From Modestobacter altitudinis (lineage in GTDB: Bacteria > Actinomycetota > Actinomycetes > Mycobacteriales > Geodermatophilaceae): a stretch of DNA of 64,000 nt. The translations under genes and the position numbers were made by a program. The stretch lies in contig NZ_SJEW01000012.1 of NCBI RefSeq assembly GCF_005930475.1, positions 16,857-80,856 of the forward strand. The letters run 5' to 3'. Under the pieces are notes generated by a model. That model ran no database searches. It saw only the letters and a program-made list of their open reading frames with translations, and was not told the DNA's origin. Position 1 is the first letter of the stretch. Each line of letters begins with the position of its first letter. Positions 17,007 to 24,598 of the stretch are shown one piece after another.

Positions 17007-17303
17007 TCAGACGGCGGGGGAGGCGAAGCCGATCTCCATGGACGCGATGCCGGCCGGGAAGGTCTCGAACACCTGCGCCCGCTCGGGGCTGCTCAGGTAG
17101 GTCTCCTCGGCGGCCCGGAACGCCGCCTCGTCGCCGTCGTGCGCGACGGCCCAGGTGAAGGTCTGGTGCTCGTGCTCGGCCAGCGCGAACAGCACCCGGA
17201 AGCCGTACTGCTGACGGGTCGGGAGCAGGGTCGGGAACCAGGCCAGGAAGTCGGCCATCCGGCCGGGCTCCAGGACGTAGCGGCGCAGCTGCACGGTCTC
17301 CAT
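17007..17303 (-). CDS. NIPSNAP-like small dimeric alpha/beta-barrel protein
   Basis: The 98-residue protein begins METVQLRRYVLEPGRMADFL and continues WFPTLLPTRQQYGFRVLFAL, TWAVAHDGDEAAFRAAEETYLSSPE. This pattern (Y-x-L-x-P-G-x3-F at the start, W..A.DG near residue 60, aromatic helix thereafter) is typical of NIPSNAP/antibiotic-monooxygenase-like ferredoxin folds. Function is unknown. The ATG at 17303 is chosen because the fold starts there. It stands alone between the catabolic operon and the VOC gene. Confidence 0.68.
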   Translation of the reverse strand: METVQLRRYVLEPGRMADFLAWFPTLLPTRQQYGFRVLFALAEHEHQTFTWAVAHDGDEAAFRAAEETYLSSPERAQVFETFPAGIASMEIGFASPAV

Positions 17304-17320
17304 GCCGCCATTGTGCTGAT

Positions 17321-17358
17321 GGAGTGCCACGGACGCGTTCTCCGCGCCGTGGCACTCC
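17321..17358. repeat. 38-nt palindromic repeat, copy B
   Basis: GGAGTGCCACGG (17321-17332) pairs with CCGTGGCACTCC (17347-17358), with an inner CGCG/CGCG stem. It has the same length and plan as 4267-4304. The one stem difference (G-C versus C-G at the tenth pair) is compensated on the other arm, which indicates that the hairpin itself is conserved. It lies between the VOC gene stop and the NIPSNAP-like start. Confidence 0.75.
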
Positions 17359-17372
17359 ACCGAGCGGTCAGG

Positions 17373-17723
17373 TCAAGACGGCGGCGCGTAGAACTGCAGG
17401 TCGTTGCCCTCGGAGTCCTTGAACGGCGCGATCCGGCCCCACGGGTGGTCGCTGATCCCGCCGGAGAACTCCACGCCCTTGCCCTTCAGCTCCTCCACCT
17501 CGGCCTCGATGTCGCCGTCGGGCTGGAAGGTGATGACGGCCCCGCCGTGCGAGTGGCCGGTGCCCTCGCGGGCGTTGAGCCCGATCATCAGGCCGTTGGC
17601 GTCGAACTCGCTCCAGTCCTCGGTGGTCTTCTGCTCGCTCAGGCCCAGGGTGTCCCGGTAGAACGCCCGCGCCCGGTCCATGTCGTCGACCGGGACCCAC
17701 ACACTCGCCACACCACTCGCCAC
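17373..17723 (-). CDS. VOC (glyoxalase/bleomycin resistance) family protein
   Basis: The 116-residue protein has the paired beta-alpha-beta-beta-beta modules of VOC proteins: VASVWVPVDDMDRARAFYRDTLGL at the N-terminus and FKDSEGNDLQFYAPPS at the C-terminus, where the Glu-containing or Asn-containing end usually supplies a metal ligand (here N-D-L-Q). The GTG at 17723 gives the usual family length. Substrate is unknown. It is divergent from metY, 111 bp away. Confidence 0.85.
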   Translation of the reverse strand: MASGVASVWVPVDDMDRARAFYRDTLGLSEQKTTEDWSEFDANGLMIGLNAREGTGHSHGGAVITFQPDGDIEAEVEELKGKGVEFSGGISDHPWGRIAPFKDSEGNDLQFYAPPS

Positions 17724-17834
17724 GTCAAGCTCCTCGTCCGTCGTCGGTTGTGTACGACCGGGTGCCCACCTCCCCCCTCCGGCAACCACCCGCCGCAGGG
17801 GGCAGACTCGGCACGAGCCGACGAGAGGACGACG

Positions 17835-19127
17835 ATGGCCGACCGCACCTGGGGGTTCCGCACGCGTGCCCTGCACGCCGGCGGGGCGCCCGACCCCACC
17901 ACCGGCGCTCGCGCCGTGCCGATCTACCAGACGACGTCGTTCGTGTTCGACTCCGCCGACGACGCGGCCAACCTCTTCGCGTTGCAGAAGTACGGCAACG
18001 TCTACAGCCGGATCGCCAACCCGACGGTCGCGGCCCTCGAGGAGCGGATCGCCTCGCTGGAGGGCGGGCTCGGCGCGGTGGCGACGTCGTCCGGGCAGGC
18101 CGCGGAGTTCCTCACCTTCGCCGCGCTCGCCGGGATGGGCGACCACATCGTGGCCTCGGCGTCGTTGTACGGCGGCACGATCACCCAGCTCGACGTCACG
18201 CTGCGCCGGTTCGGGGTGGAGACGACGTTCGTGCGCGGCAACGACCCGGCCGACTACGCCGCGGCCATCACCGACCGCACCAAGTGCGTCTTCGCCGAGG
18301 TGGTGGGCAACCCGGGCAGCGACGTCGCCGACGTCCGCGGCCTCGCCGACGTGGCGCACGCCGCCGGCGTCCCGCTGGTGGTCGACGCGACCACGGCCAC
18401 GCCGTACCTCTGCCGGCCGATCGAGCACGGCGCCGACATCGTCATCCACTCCGCGACCAAGTTCCTCGGCGGCCACGGGACGACGCTCGGCGGGCTGGTC
18501 GTGGACGCCGGCACCTTCGACTGGGGCAACGGCCGGTTCCCCGCGATGACCGAGCCGAGCGACAGCTACGGCGGCATCCGCTGGTGGGACAACTTCGGCG
18601 AGTACGGCTTCCTCACCAAGCTGCGCAGCGAGCAGCTGCGCGACGTGGGCGCCACCCTCGCCCCGCACAGCGCCTTCCTGCTGCTGCTGGGCATCGAGAC
18701 GCTGCCGCAGCGGATGCGCGAGCACGTCGCCAACGCCCAGCGGGTCGCCGAGTGGCTGGACGCCGACGAGCGGGTGGCCTGGGTGCGGTACTCGGGGCTG
18801 CCCGGGCACCCCGACCACGCCCTCGCCCAGCGGTACCTGCCCGAGGGGCCCGGAGCGGTGTTCAGCTTCGGCGTCGTCGGCGGCCGGGACGCCGGGCGCC
18901 GGTTCATCGAGTCCGTCGAGCTGTGCAGCCACCTGGCCAACATTGGCGACGCCCGCACGCTGGTCATCCACCCCGGGTCGACCACGCACGGCCAGCTGTC
19001 GGTCGAGCAGCTGGAGACCGGCGGGGTGTCGCCGGACCTGATCCGTATCTCGGTCGGGCTGGAGGACGTCGAGGACGTGCTGTGGGACCTCGACCAGGCG
19101 CTGGCCGCGGCGGTGAAGGATGTCTGA
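17835..19127 (+). CDS. metY: O-acetylhomoserine sulfhydrylase (O-acetylhomoserine aminocarboxypropyltransferase)
   Basis: The 430-residue PLP enzyme of the Cys/Met metabolism family has [17 protein letters not shown] and [22 protein letters not shown] near the start, the PLP-lysine motif [11 protein letters not shown] (about residues 207-217) and the MetY-specific insert [15 protein letters not shown]. The end [10 protein letters not shown]...[12 protein letters not shown] is diagnostic. It makes homocysteine or methionine precursors from O-acetylhomoserine and sulfide. ATG 17835 follows GAGAGGACG. It overlaps the CoA-binding-protein gene by eight bases, a frequent partner of metY in actinobacteria. 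Confidence 0.93.
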   Translation: MADRTWGFRTRALHAGGAPDPTTGARAVPIYQTTSFVFDSADDAANLFALQKYGNVYSRIANPTVAALEERIASLEGGLGAVATSSGQAAEFLTFAALAGMGDHIVASASLYGGTITQLDVTLRRFGVETTFVRGNDPADYAAAITDRTKCVFAEVVGNPGSDVADVRGLADVAHAAGVPLVVDATTATPYLCRPIEHGADIVIHSATKFLGGHGTTLGGLVVDAGTFDWGNGRFPAMTEPSDSYGGIRWWDNFGEYGFLTKLRSEQLRDVGATLAPHSAFLLLLGIETLPQRMREHVANAQRVAEWLDADERVAWVRYSGLPGHPDHALAQRYLPEGPGAVFSFGVVGGRDAGRRFIESVELCSHLANIGDARTLVIHPGSTTHGQLSVEQLETGGVSPDLIRISVGLEDVEDVLWDLDQALAAAVKDV

Positions 19128-19620
19128 CGTGCGCACCTGGGAGGGCCCCAGCGCCCGCGAGCGGCAGGCGATCCTGGCCCGGACGACGACGGTGGCGATC
19201 GTCGGCGCCTCGGACAACCCGTCGCGGGCCAGCTACTTCGTCGCCACCTACCTGCTGTCGACGGCGCCGTACGAGATCTGGTTCGTCAACCCGCGGGCGA
19301 AGGAGATCCTCGGCCGACCGGTCTACCCGTCGCTGGCCGACGTCCCCGGCACCCCCGACGTCGTCGACGTCTTCCGCAAGCCCAGCGACCTGCCCGAGGT
19401 GCTGGACGAGACCCTCGCGGCCGGGGCCCGCACGCTGTGGCTCCAGCTCGGGCTGTGGGACGACGACGTCGCCGCCCGCGCGGAGGACGCCGGGCTCGAG
19501 GTGGTCATGGACCGCTGCCTGAAGATCGAGCACGCCCGGTTCGCCGGCGGACTGCACTGGGCCGGGTTCGACACCGGGGTGATCAGCTCACGCCGCAGCC
19601 GCGGCCTGCCCACCGCCTGA
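19120..19620 (+). CDS. CoA-binding domain protein
   Basis: The 166-residue Rossmann-like protein has the CoA-binding motifs TTTVAIVGASDNPSRASYFVATYLL (about residues 22-46) and EIWFVNPRAKEILGRPVYPSLADVP, then WLQLGLWDDDVAARAEDAGLEVVMDRCLKIEH. This is the YccU-type stand-alone CoA_binding family, like the N-terminal domain of acetate-CoA ligase (ADP-forming). It is translationally coupled to metY and to the NUDIX gene. It is probably a regulator or chaperone linked to sulfur or CoA metabolism; its exact role is unknown. Confidence 0.88.
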   Translation: MSDVRTWEGPSARERQAILARTTTVAIVGASDNPSRASYFVATYLLSTAPYEIWFVNPRAKEILGRPVYPSLADVPGTPDVVDVFRKPSDLPEVLDETLAAGARTLWLQLGLWDDDVAARAEDAGLEVVMDRCLKIEHARFAGGLHWAGFDTGVISSRRSRGLPTA

Positions 19621-20084
19621 TGCTGCACCGCTCGCCGACGGACGGCTGGACGACCTGCGCGCTGGGTCACCGGCACTGGGGGCTGGCCGGCGCCGCGGGC
19701 CTGCTGCTGCACCGGGTCGGTGCGTCCGGCGTCGAGGTGCTGCTGCAGCTGCGGGTCGGCTGGTCGCACCACGGCGGCACCTGGGGCACGCCGGGTGGCG
19801 CGCTGCACCCCGCCGAGTCCGCCGTCGACGGCGCGCTGCGGGAGGCGGGGGAGGAGCTCGGCCTGCGCCGCGCCGACGTCGTCCTGGGGACCGAGTCCGT
19901 CGACGACCACGGCGGCTGGAGCTACACGACCGTGCTCGCCACCCCGGCCGGCGACCTGGAGCCGGGCGCCCTGGCGCTGAACGAGGAGAGCGTCGGGGTC
20001 GACTGGTGGCCGCTGGCCGCGCTGCCCGTGCTGCACCCGGGCTTCTCCGCCTCGCTGCCGACCCTCCGACCGCTGCTGTCCTGA
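19620..20084 (+). CDS. NUDIX hydrolase
   Basis: The 154-residue protein contains a complete Nudix box, G-x5-E-x7-R-E-x2-E-E-x-G-L, in GGALHPAESAVDGALREAGE and the following ELGL (about residues 60-83). Such enzymes cleave nucleoside diphosphates linked to another moiety. The ATG overlaps the stop of the CoA-binding gene (TGATG), suggesting coupling. Substrate is unknown; the adjacent CoA-binding protein makes a CoA- or nucleotide-linked substrate possible. The gene is followed directly by a 24-bp repeat array. Confidence 0.88.
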   Translation: MLHRSPTDGWTTCALGHRHWGLAGAAGLLLHRVGASGVEVLLQLRVGWSHHGGTWGTPGGALHPAESAVDGALREAGEELGLRRADVVLGTESVDDHGGWSYTTVLATPAGDLEPGALALNEESVGVDWWPLAALPVLHPGFSASLPTLRPLLS

Positions 20085-20092
20085 CGTCCCCT

Positions 20093-20212
20093 CCCGGATT
20101 CGGCGCCGAACCCCGGCCCGGTTTCGGCGCCGAACCCCGGCCCGGTTTCGGCGCCCAACCCCGGCCCGGTTTCGGCGCCGAACCCTGACCCGGTTTCGGC
20201 GCCTGACCCCGT
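20093..20212. repeat. Five-unit tandem array of a 24-bp palindromic repeat
   Basis: Five consecutive 24-bp units start at 20093, 20117, 20141, 20165 and 20189, each a variant of CCCGGTTTCGGCGCCGAACC plus CCGG. The core TTCGGCGCCGAA is self-complementary. The array fills the gap between the NUDIX stop and the stop of the convergent EEP gene. Three more units lie inside a coding region at 32122-32193. There are no spacers, so this is not CRISPR. It could act as a terminator or be a dispersed mobile repeat. Confidence 0.88.
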
Positions 20213-21006
20213 CAGGGGGTGGTGACCGTCACGGTGGCCAGCCGGTGGTCACCGATCGCGAGCGGCCGGACCTCGGGGCGGGTGGCGTGCACCGTCGCCG
20301 GACCCAGCACGTGGTCGAACTGCACCCGTGGCGCGGCCGCGGGGTAGGTCGGCTCGCTGACCAGCCGCTGCCCGCCGAAGACCCGCGCCGGCACGGGGCC
20401 GACGAGGTTGAGGTCGCCGGCCAGCAGCACCGGTCCGGGCAGGGTGCCGGCCCAGCGCCGCAGCCGGACCAGCTGCCGGAGCGCGGTGTGCGGGGCGAAG
20501 GACAGGTGCGTGGCGATCACGGTGCACCCGTCGAGCTCCGCGGCGATCGCCAGCCGCGGCTCGTCGGGGAACCACCACCAGCGGGTCTTCCCGGTCCGCG
20601 GGTCCGGCGCCTGCAGCGGCAGCCGGGCCCGGCCGGCGCCCAGCGCGAGCACCGACCAGTGCCGCACCGGCACGCGGCTGACCAGCGCGATCCCGTAGTG
20701 CGGGCCGGCGAGCGTCTCCCAGGACCCGCGCAGCACCGGCGGGTCGACCGGCGTCCAGCTGCGGAACGGGCTGGGGGTGCCGGCGACGGCCGCGGCGAAG
20801 CGCCACTCGGCCGCACCGAGCGCGGCGGCCACGGCGGCGGGCTGGTCGACACCGCCGGAGCGGGGCTGGCCGACGTCGACCTCCTGGACGGCGAGCACGT
20901 CGGCGTCGACGTCGGCGAGGGCGGCGGCCAGCGAGGCGGCGTCACCGGAGCGGCCCACCCCGTCCCGGCCGGAAGCGAGGTTGAAGGTCCCGACCCGCAG
21001 TTCCAC
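20212..21006 (-). CDS. Endonuclease/exonuclease/phosphatase (EEP) family protein
   Basis: The 264-residue protein has the EEP core: VGTFNLASG at the N-terminus (catalytic Asn), VLAVQEVD near residue 53 (metal-binding Glu), VIATHLSFAPH, LLAGDLNLVG near 190 (Asp-x-Asn) and the terminal IGDHRL (Asp-His). Bacterial relatives are DNases, sphingomyelinase-like or inositol phosphatases. There is no signal peptide, so it is probably cytoplasmic. The GTG at 21006 begins directly at the fold. It is divergent from menB across a 41-nt palindrome. Confidence 0.87.
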   Translation of the reverse strand: MELRVGTFNLASGRDGVGRSGDAASLAAALADVDADVLAVQEVDVGQPRSGGVDQPAAVAAALGAAEWRFAAAVAGTPSPFRSWTPVDPPVLRGSWETLAGPHYGIALVSRVPVRHWSVLALGAGRARLPLQAPDPRTGKTRWWWFPDEPRLAIAAELDGCTVIATHLSFAPHTALRQLVRLRRWAGTLPGPVLLAGDLNLVGPVPARVFGGQRLVSEPTYPAAAPRVQFDHVLGPATVHATRPEVRPLAIGDHRLATVTVTTP

Positions 21007-21030
21007 GCCGCCATCAGACCAGTCCGGCGA

Positions 21031-21071
21031 CGATCGTGCTCTGCTGCCCGGCAGGCAGCAGAGCACGATCG
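21031..21071. repeat. Long perfect palindrome between EEP gene and menB
   Basis: An 18-bp arm (21031-21048, starting CGATCGTGCTCTGCTG) is perfectly inverted at 21054-21071 around the loop CGGCA. The location between divergent start codons makes an operator, attenuator or dispersed repeat more likely than a terminator. Confidence 0.65.
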
Positions 21072-21121
21072 ACCCGGGAGCGGGTCGGCGGGAGGCGACC
21101 GCGGCGGCTAGGTTTCGGGCC

Positions 21122-22012
21122 GTGAGCGCACGCGCGGACGTCTCGGAGATCTTCGACGCATCGGTGTGGGAGCCCGTCCCCGGCCTCGAGGGGCTCACCG
21201 ACATCACCTACCACCGCGCCGTGGACGCCGGGGTCGTGCGGATCGCCCTGGACCGGCCCGAGGTGCGCAACGCCTTCCGGCCGCAGACGGTCGACCAGCT
21301 GCTGGCCGTGTTCGAGCACGCCCGGCTGAGCACCGACGTCGGCTGCGTGCTGCTCACCGGCAACGGCCCGAGCGAGTCCGACGGCGGCTGGGCGTTCTGC
21401 TCCGGCGGCGACCAGCGGGTGCGGGGGAGGTACGGCTACGAGGCCGGTGACGGCGCGAACGGCAGGCTGCACATCCTGGAGGTGCAGCGGCTGATCCGGT
21501 TCATGCCGAAGGTCGTCGTCTGCGTCGTCCCCGGCTGGGCGGCCGGGGGCGGGCACAGCCTGCACGTCGTCGCCGACCTCACCCTGGCCAGCGCTGAGCA
21601 CGCCCGGTTCAAGCAGACCGACGCCGACGTCGGCAGCTTCGACGGCGGCTTCGGCTCGGCCTACCTCGCCCGCCAGGTCGGCCAGAAGTTCGCCCGCGAG
21701 ATCTTCTTCCTCGGCGAGGAGTACTCCGCCGAGGACGCGCACCGGATGGGCATGGTGAACCGGGTCGTGCCGCACGCCGAGCTGGAGGCGACCGCGTTGG
21801 ACTGGGGTCGGCGGATCGTGGCCAAGAGCCCGACCGCGCAGCGGATGCTCAAGTACTCGTTCAACCTGATCGACGACGGTCTGGTCGGCCAGCAGCTCTT
21901 CGCGGGGGAGACGACCCGGCTGGCCTACATGGCCGAGGAGGCCGTCGAGGGGCGCGACTCGTTCCTGGAGAAGCGTCCCGCCGACTTCTCCCGCTTTCCC
22001 TGGCACACGTAG
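21122..22012 (+). CDS. menB: 1,4-dihydroxy-2-naphthoyl-CoA synthase
   Basis: The 296-residue crotonase-fold enzyme has the MenB-specific signature WAFCSGGDQRVRGRYGYEAG (about residues 94-113), the oxyanion-hole strand VVVCVVPGWAAGGGHSLHVV, FKQTDADVGSFDGGFGSAYLARQVG and the C-terminal FLEKRPADFSRFPW. It closes the second ring in menaquinone synthesis from O-succinylbenzoyl-CoA. Other men genes are not in this window. The GTG at 21122 gives the normal length. The stop codon is TAG; menB is normally needed for respiration, so UAG must terminate efficiently here. Confidence 0.96.
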   Translation: MSARADVSEIFDASVWEPVPGLEGLTDITYHRAVDAGVVRIALDRPEVRNAFRPQTVDQLLAVFEHARLSTDVGCVLLTGNGPSESDGGWAFCSGGDQRVRGRYGYEAGDGANGRLHILEVQRLIRFMPKVVVCVVPGWAAGGGHSLHVVADLTLASAEHARFKQTDADVGSFDGGFGSAYLARQVGQKFAREIFFLGEEYSAEDAHRMGMVNRVVPHAELEATALDWGRRIVAKSPTAQRMLKYSFNLIDDGLVGQQLFAGETTRLAYMAEEAVEGRDSFLEKRPADFSRFPWHT

Positions 22013-22013
22013 G

Positions 22014-22075
22014 GGAAGGACCCCCTCGCCCCCCACTGCTCGCGGGCTCGCAGCGGGCCCTGCGAGGGGGCCGTT
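22014..22075. repeat. GGACCCC-type dispersed palindromic repeat, copy B
   Basis: After menB, CCCCCTCGC (22021-22029) pairs perfectly with GCGAGGGGG (22062-22070), with an inner GCTCGCGGGC-rich loop and the central CCCCCCAC also seen at 8594-8648. It could serve as the menB terminator. Confidence 0.6.
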
Positions 22076-22117
22076 CCAGGAGCGTCCAGGAGCCTGCACT
22101 CACGAGAGGAGACACAG

Positions 22118-22450
22118 ATGATCGTCGAGGTGATGGGTGGCACCGACGAGGTGCCGGAGGTGCGGGTCGTGGACGTGGACGAGCTGACCAGGCTGCACCT
22201 GGCCGTCGGGGCGGTGACCGACGACGAGGCGGACCAGGCGCTGCGGACCGCCGGGCTCGGCCGGCTGGTCGACGGGGACACCGGCGTGCTCGACGTCGCC
22301 GCCCTGCGCGCTGCGGCGGAGCCGCAGGCGACCGCCGCCGACTGGGGCGCGCAGTTCGACCGGATGGTCGCCGCCGCCGCCGACAAGGGGTGGACGGCGG
22401 ACGACGGGGCCGGTCTGCAGGTGCACGTTGAGCCCGCGGCATCTGCCTGA
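22118..22450 (+). CDS. Conserved-looking hypothetical protein, 110 aa
   Basis: The ATG at 22118 follows GAGAGGAGA at a good distance. The 110-residue product is acidic and Ala/Val/Asp-rich, with two regions: a beta-rich N-terminus (MIVEVMGGTDEVPEVRVVDV) and a helical part ending DWGAQFDRMVAAAADKGWTADDGAGLQVHVE. I do not recognise a family. There are no membrane segments and no Cys. It sits between menB and a TetR gene in the same direction. Confidence 0.6.
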   Translation: MIVEVMGGTDEVPEVRVVDVDELTRLHLAVGAVTDDEADQALRTAGLGRLVDGDTGVLDVAALRAAAEPQATAADWGAQFDRMVAAAADKGWTADDGAGLQVHVEPAASA

Positions 22451-22552
22451 TCTGTTCCGAAACGCCGATGAAACGGTACCGGCGAGCTGTGAAAGCGATG
22501 TGGATGCGCGCCCTTGTTGTGGTCGCTCCACTTTCTAGGGAACGATTGCACG

Positions 22553-23179
22553 GTGACCACCACGGACGTGCCGCAGCGAACCTCCGGTGCCCGCCCCCCG
22601 GGTCGGCCGCTGTCCACCGAGCTGTCCGGGCAGCTGGTCGCTGTCGCGATGGACATCCTGGCCGACGAGGGCTGGGGTCGGCTCAACAGCGACCGGGTCG
22701 CTGCGCGCGCCCGGGCGGGCAAGGCCGGCATCTACCGCCGCTGGCCCACGATGGCCGCGCTCGCCCGGCACGCCCTGAGCACGACGACCCTGGTCGCCGT
22801 CCCGGAGGACGCCGGGTCGCTGCGTGCGGACCTGTGCGCGCTGCTCGGGCCCTGGACCCAGCCGCTCAACCGCGAGGAGCGGGCCGCCGCCAGCCTCGTG
22901 GGTGCCGCCCGGCACGACGAGGAGCTGCGCGCCGGGCTCGACGAGGCCCTGGTGCACCCGCTGGCCGCCGGGGTGCGCGAGCTCGCCGACCGGGAGGCCA
23001 CCCGCGGGCGGGAGCTCCCCGACGAGCGGATCGCCCTGCTGGGGCAGGTGCTGCAGGCGCTGTGGTGGCAGCGCTACACCAGTTTCGGTGCCGCGCCGAT
23101 GACCGCAGCCCAGGTCGAGCACCTGGTCGAGGACGTCCTGCTGCCGATCACCGACCCGGCCGCCGCTCCCGGACGCTGA
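22553..23179 (+). CDS. TetR family transcriptional regulator
   Basis: The 208-residue protein has a TetR HTH at about residues 20-60 (AMDILADEGWGRLNSDRVAARARAGKAGIYRRWPTMAAL) and a TetR_C_16-like effector domain. Basic residues and prolines precede the HTH (SGARPPGRPLS), common in this subgroup. The GTG at 22553 is preferred because translation from upstream would begin in promoter-like sequence. Target genes are unclear; it is convergent with another TetR gene with a one-base gap. Confidence 0.87.
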   Translation: MTTTDVPQRTSGARPPGRPLSTELSGQLVAVAMDILADEGWGRLNSDRVAARARAGKAGIYRRWPTMAALARHALSTTTLVAVPEDAGSLRADLCALLGPWTQPLNREERAAASLVGAARHDEELRAGLDEALVHPLAAGVRELADREATRGRELPDERIALLGQVLQALWWQRYTSFGAAPMTAAQVEHLVEDVLLPITDPAAAPGR

Positions 23180-23180
23180 G

Positions 23181-23870
23181 TCAGCCGGCCGGGTCGAGCA
23201 GCCGACCGGCCAGCGCGCGCGCACAGCGCTCGACCTCGGTCAGCGTGTCCGCCGTCGCCTCCCGGGCGGCGGACGGGCGGCGACCGTCCGGCTCGGACGT
23301 CAGCACGAGCCGGCGGTTCTCCAGGACCAGCGCGCGGCCGGCGACGAGGAACAGGTCGGCGACGAGCCGGCTGAGCACGCGCGCCGTGGCCGGGTCGGTG
23401 GCCGGCGCCGCTGACCACTCGCCGTGCGCGATCGCCGTGGTGAGCGCCGCGGTGACCCGCTCGCCGGTCTGCTCGACCAGGGTCCGCTCGCGGGTCCGCA
23501 GTGACGTCGAGGCCTCCAGCGCCTCGACGTAGCCGCGGTTCTCCGGCCGCGACTCCCGCTCCAGCACGTTGACGAGGTCGCTCTCCAGGTAGGCCCGCAG
23601 GGCCGACACCGGGTCGGCGCCCGCAGCGCGCCCGGTGACGGCCGCGGCCGACAGCTCGACCCACGGGGTGCGCTCGTCGAAGAAGAGCGCCTCCTTGGTC
23701 TCGAAGTGGTTGAACACCGTCTGGACGGCGACGTCCGCGGCAGCGGCGACATCGGCGATGGTGACCGCGTCGAACCCGCGCTCGGCGAACAGCCGCTGCG
23801 CCGTCTCGCGCACGGCTGCCCGGGTCTGCGCCTTGCGGCGCTCCCGGCGGCCGCCGATGTCCGCAGTCAC
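23181..23870 (-). CDS. TetR family transcriptional regulator
   Basis: The 229-residue protein has a classic TetR N-terminus: RRERRKAQTRAAVRETAQRLFAERGFDAVTIADVAAAADVAVQTVFNHFETKEALFF (about residues 8-64), with the recognition helix around VAVQTVFNHF. The C-terminal domain is helical and of unknown ligand. GTG 23870 is the start nearest to the conserved domain. The upstream gap is AT-richer than average (ACAATCTAGATGAAACCG) and may hold its promoter. It is convergent with the other TetR gene. Confidence 0.87.
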   Translation of the reverse strand: MTADIGGRRERRKAQTRAAVRETAQRLFAERGFDAVTIADVAAAADVAVQTVFNHFETKEALFFDERTPWVELSAAAVTGRAAGADPVSALRAYLESDLVNVLERESRPENRGYVEALEASTSLRTRERTLVEQTGERVTAALTTAIAHGEWSAAPATDPATARVLSRLVADLFLVAGRALVLENRRLVLTSEPDGRRPSAAREATADTLTEVERCARALAGRLLDPAG

Positions 23871-23901
23871 GCCGCACAATCTAGATGAAACCGTCCGTAA
23901 C

Positions 23902-24462
23902 TCATCGCGCTGCGTCCGGGCTGGGCAGTGCGGCATCCGCCGCAGCCCGGACGGCGGGGTGCGCCGCTCCCCAGTCGGTCCACACCGCGTCGGCCCAGGA
24001 ACGGACCAGCGCGGGCAGGTCCACGACGTCGAGGTCGGCGGCCAGGTCGGCCACCGTCGTCGTCCAGCGGACCGGCCGGAACGGCAGCCGGGGTGCGGCG
24101 TCGTCCACCCGTCCGGCCAGCTCAGCGGCCCGCAGCGGGTCGGTGCCGCGCTCCAGCCACAGGCACAGCCGCACCGCGGCCGCGGCCGGTTCGCCGTCCA
24201 CCGGGTGCTGGGCGGCGTACCCGTCAGTGGCCAGCTGCAGCAGGGCCGCGGTCGGCACGTCCTGCGCCGCGTCCTCCTGGAGCCCGCGGACGGTCACCTC
24301 GAACAGGCCCGCGCAGCTCGCCGAGGCACCGGGGGAACGGTTCCCCAGCCCGGGGACGGCGGCGGTCACCGCACCACACCCCGGACAGACCTCGGTCTCC
24401 GGCCACCCCGAGCCGGCGGGGTCGGCGGTCGCGGTGTCGGCACGGGTGTCGGCGTCGCTCAC
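23902..24462 (-). CDS. Putative DUF5946-type protein with CxxC motif
   Basis: The 186-residue protein has an N-terminal CPGCGA motif (about residue 26) and a nearby lone Cys (SASCAGLFEV), then LQEDAAQDVPTAALLQLATDGYAAQHP and a tryptophan-rich end. This order resembles the DUF5946 family of unknown function, whose members have the CPGCGA start and a conserved YAxQHP segment. Zinc binding is plausible. The identification is from motif memory and is not certain. It is divergent from the alcohol dehydrogenase gene. Confidence 0.6.
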   Translation of the reverse strand: MSDADTRADTATADPAGSGWPETEVCPGCGAVTAAVPGLGNRSPGASASCAGLFEVTVRGLQEDAAQDVPTAALLQLATDGYAAQHPVDGEPAAAAVRLCLWLERGTDPLRAAELAGRVDDAAPRLPFRPVRWTTTVADLAADLDVVDLPALVRSWADAVWTDWGAAHPAVRAAADAALPSPDAAR

Positions 24463-24598
24463 GGTGGTCGATCGTGCCGCACCCGGCCGTCCGGTGCGCC
24501 GCGGCCGCCGTCAGGGCGGGGTCTGGCACCGGGTGTCAGGTGGGCGGGCGCAGCGCCTAGCGTGGTCCGGGTCACCCCTGCGGACCCGGAGACGATCG

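Noticed and set aside
17740..17834. SAM riboswitch upstream of metY
   Set aside because: CCGGCAACC resembles the P2/P3 core of SAM-I/SAM-IV elements, but I could not find the matching GGUGC-type strand or a closing P1 helix. A covariance-model search would decide.
20093..20212. CRISPR array
   Set aside because: The units are contiguous 24-bp palindromes with no spacers, and no cas gene is present.
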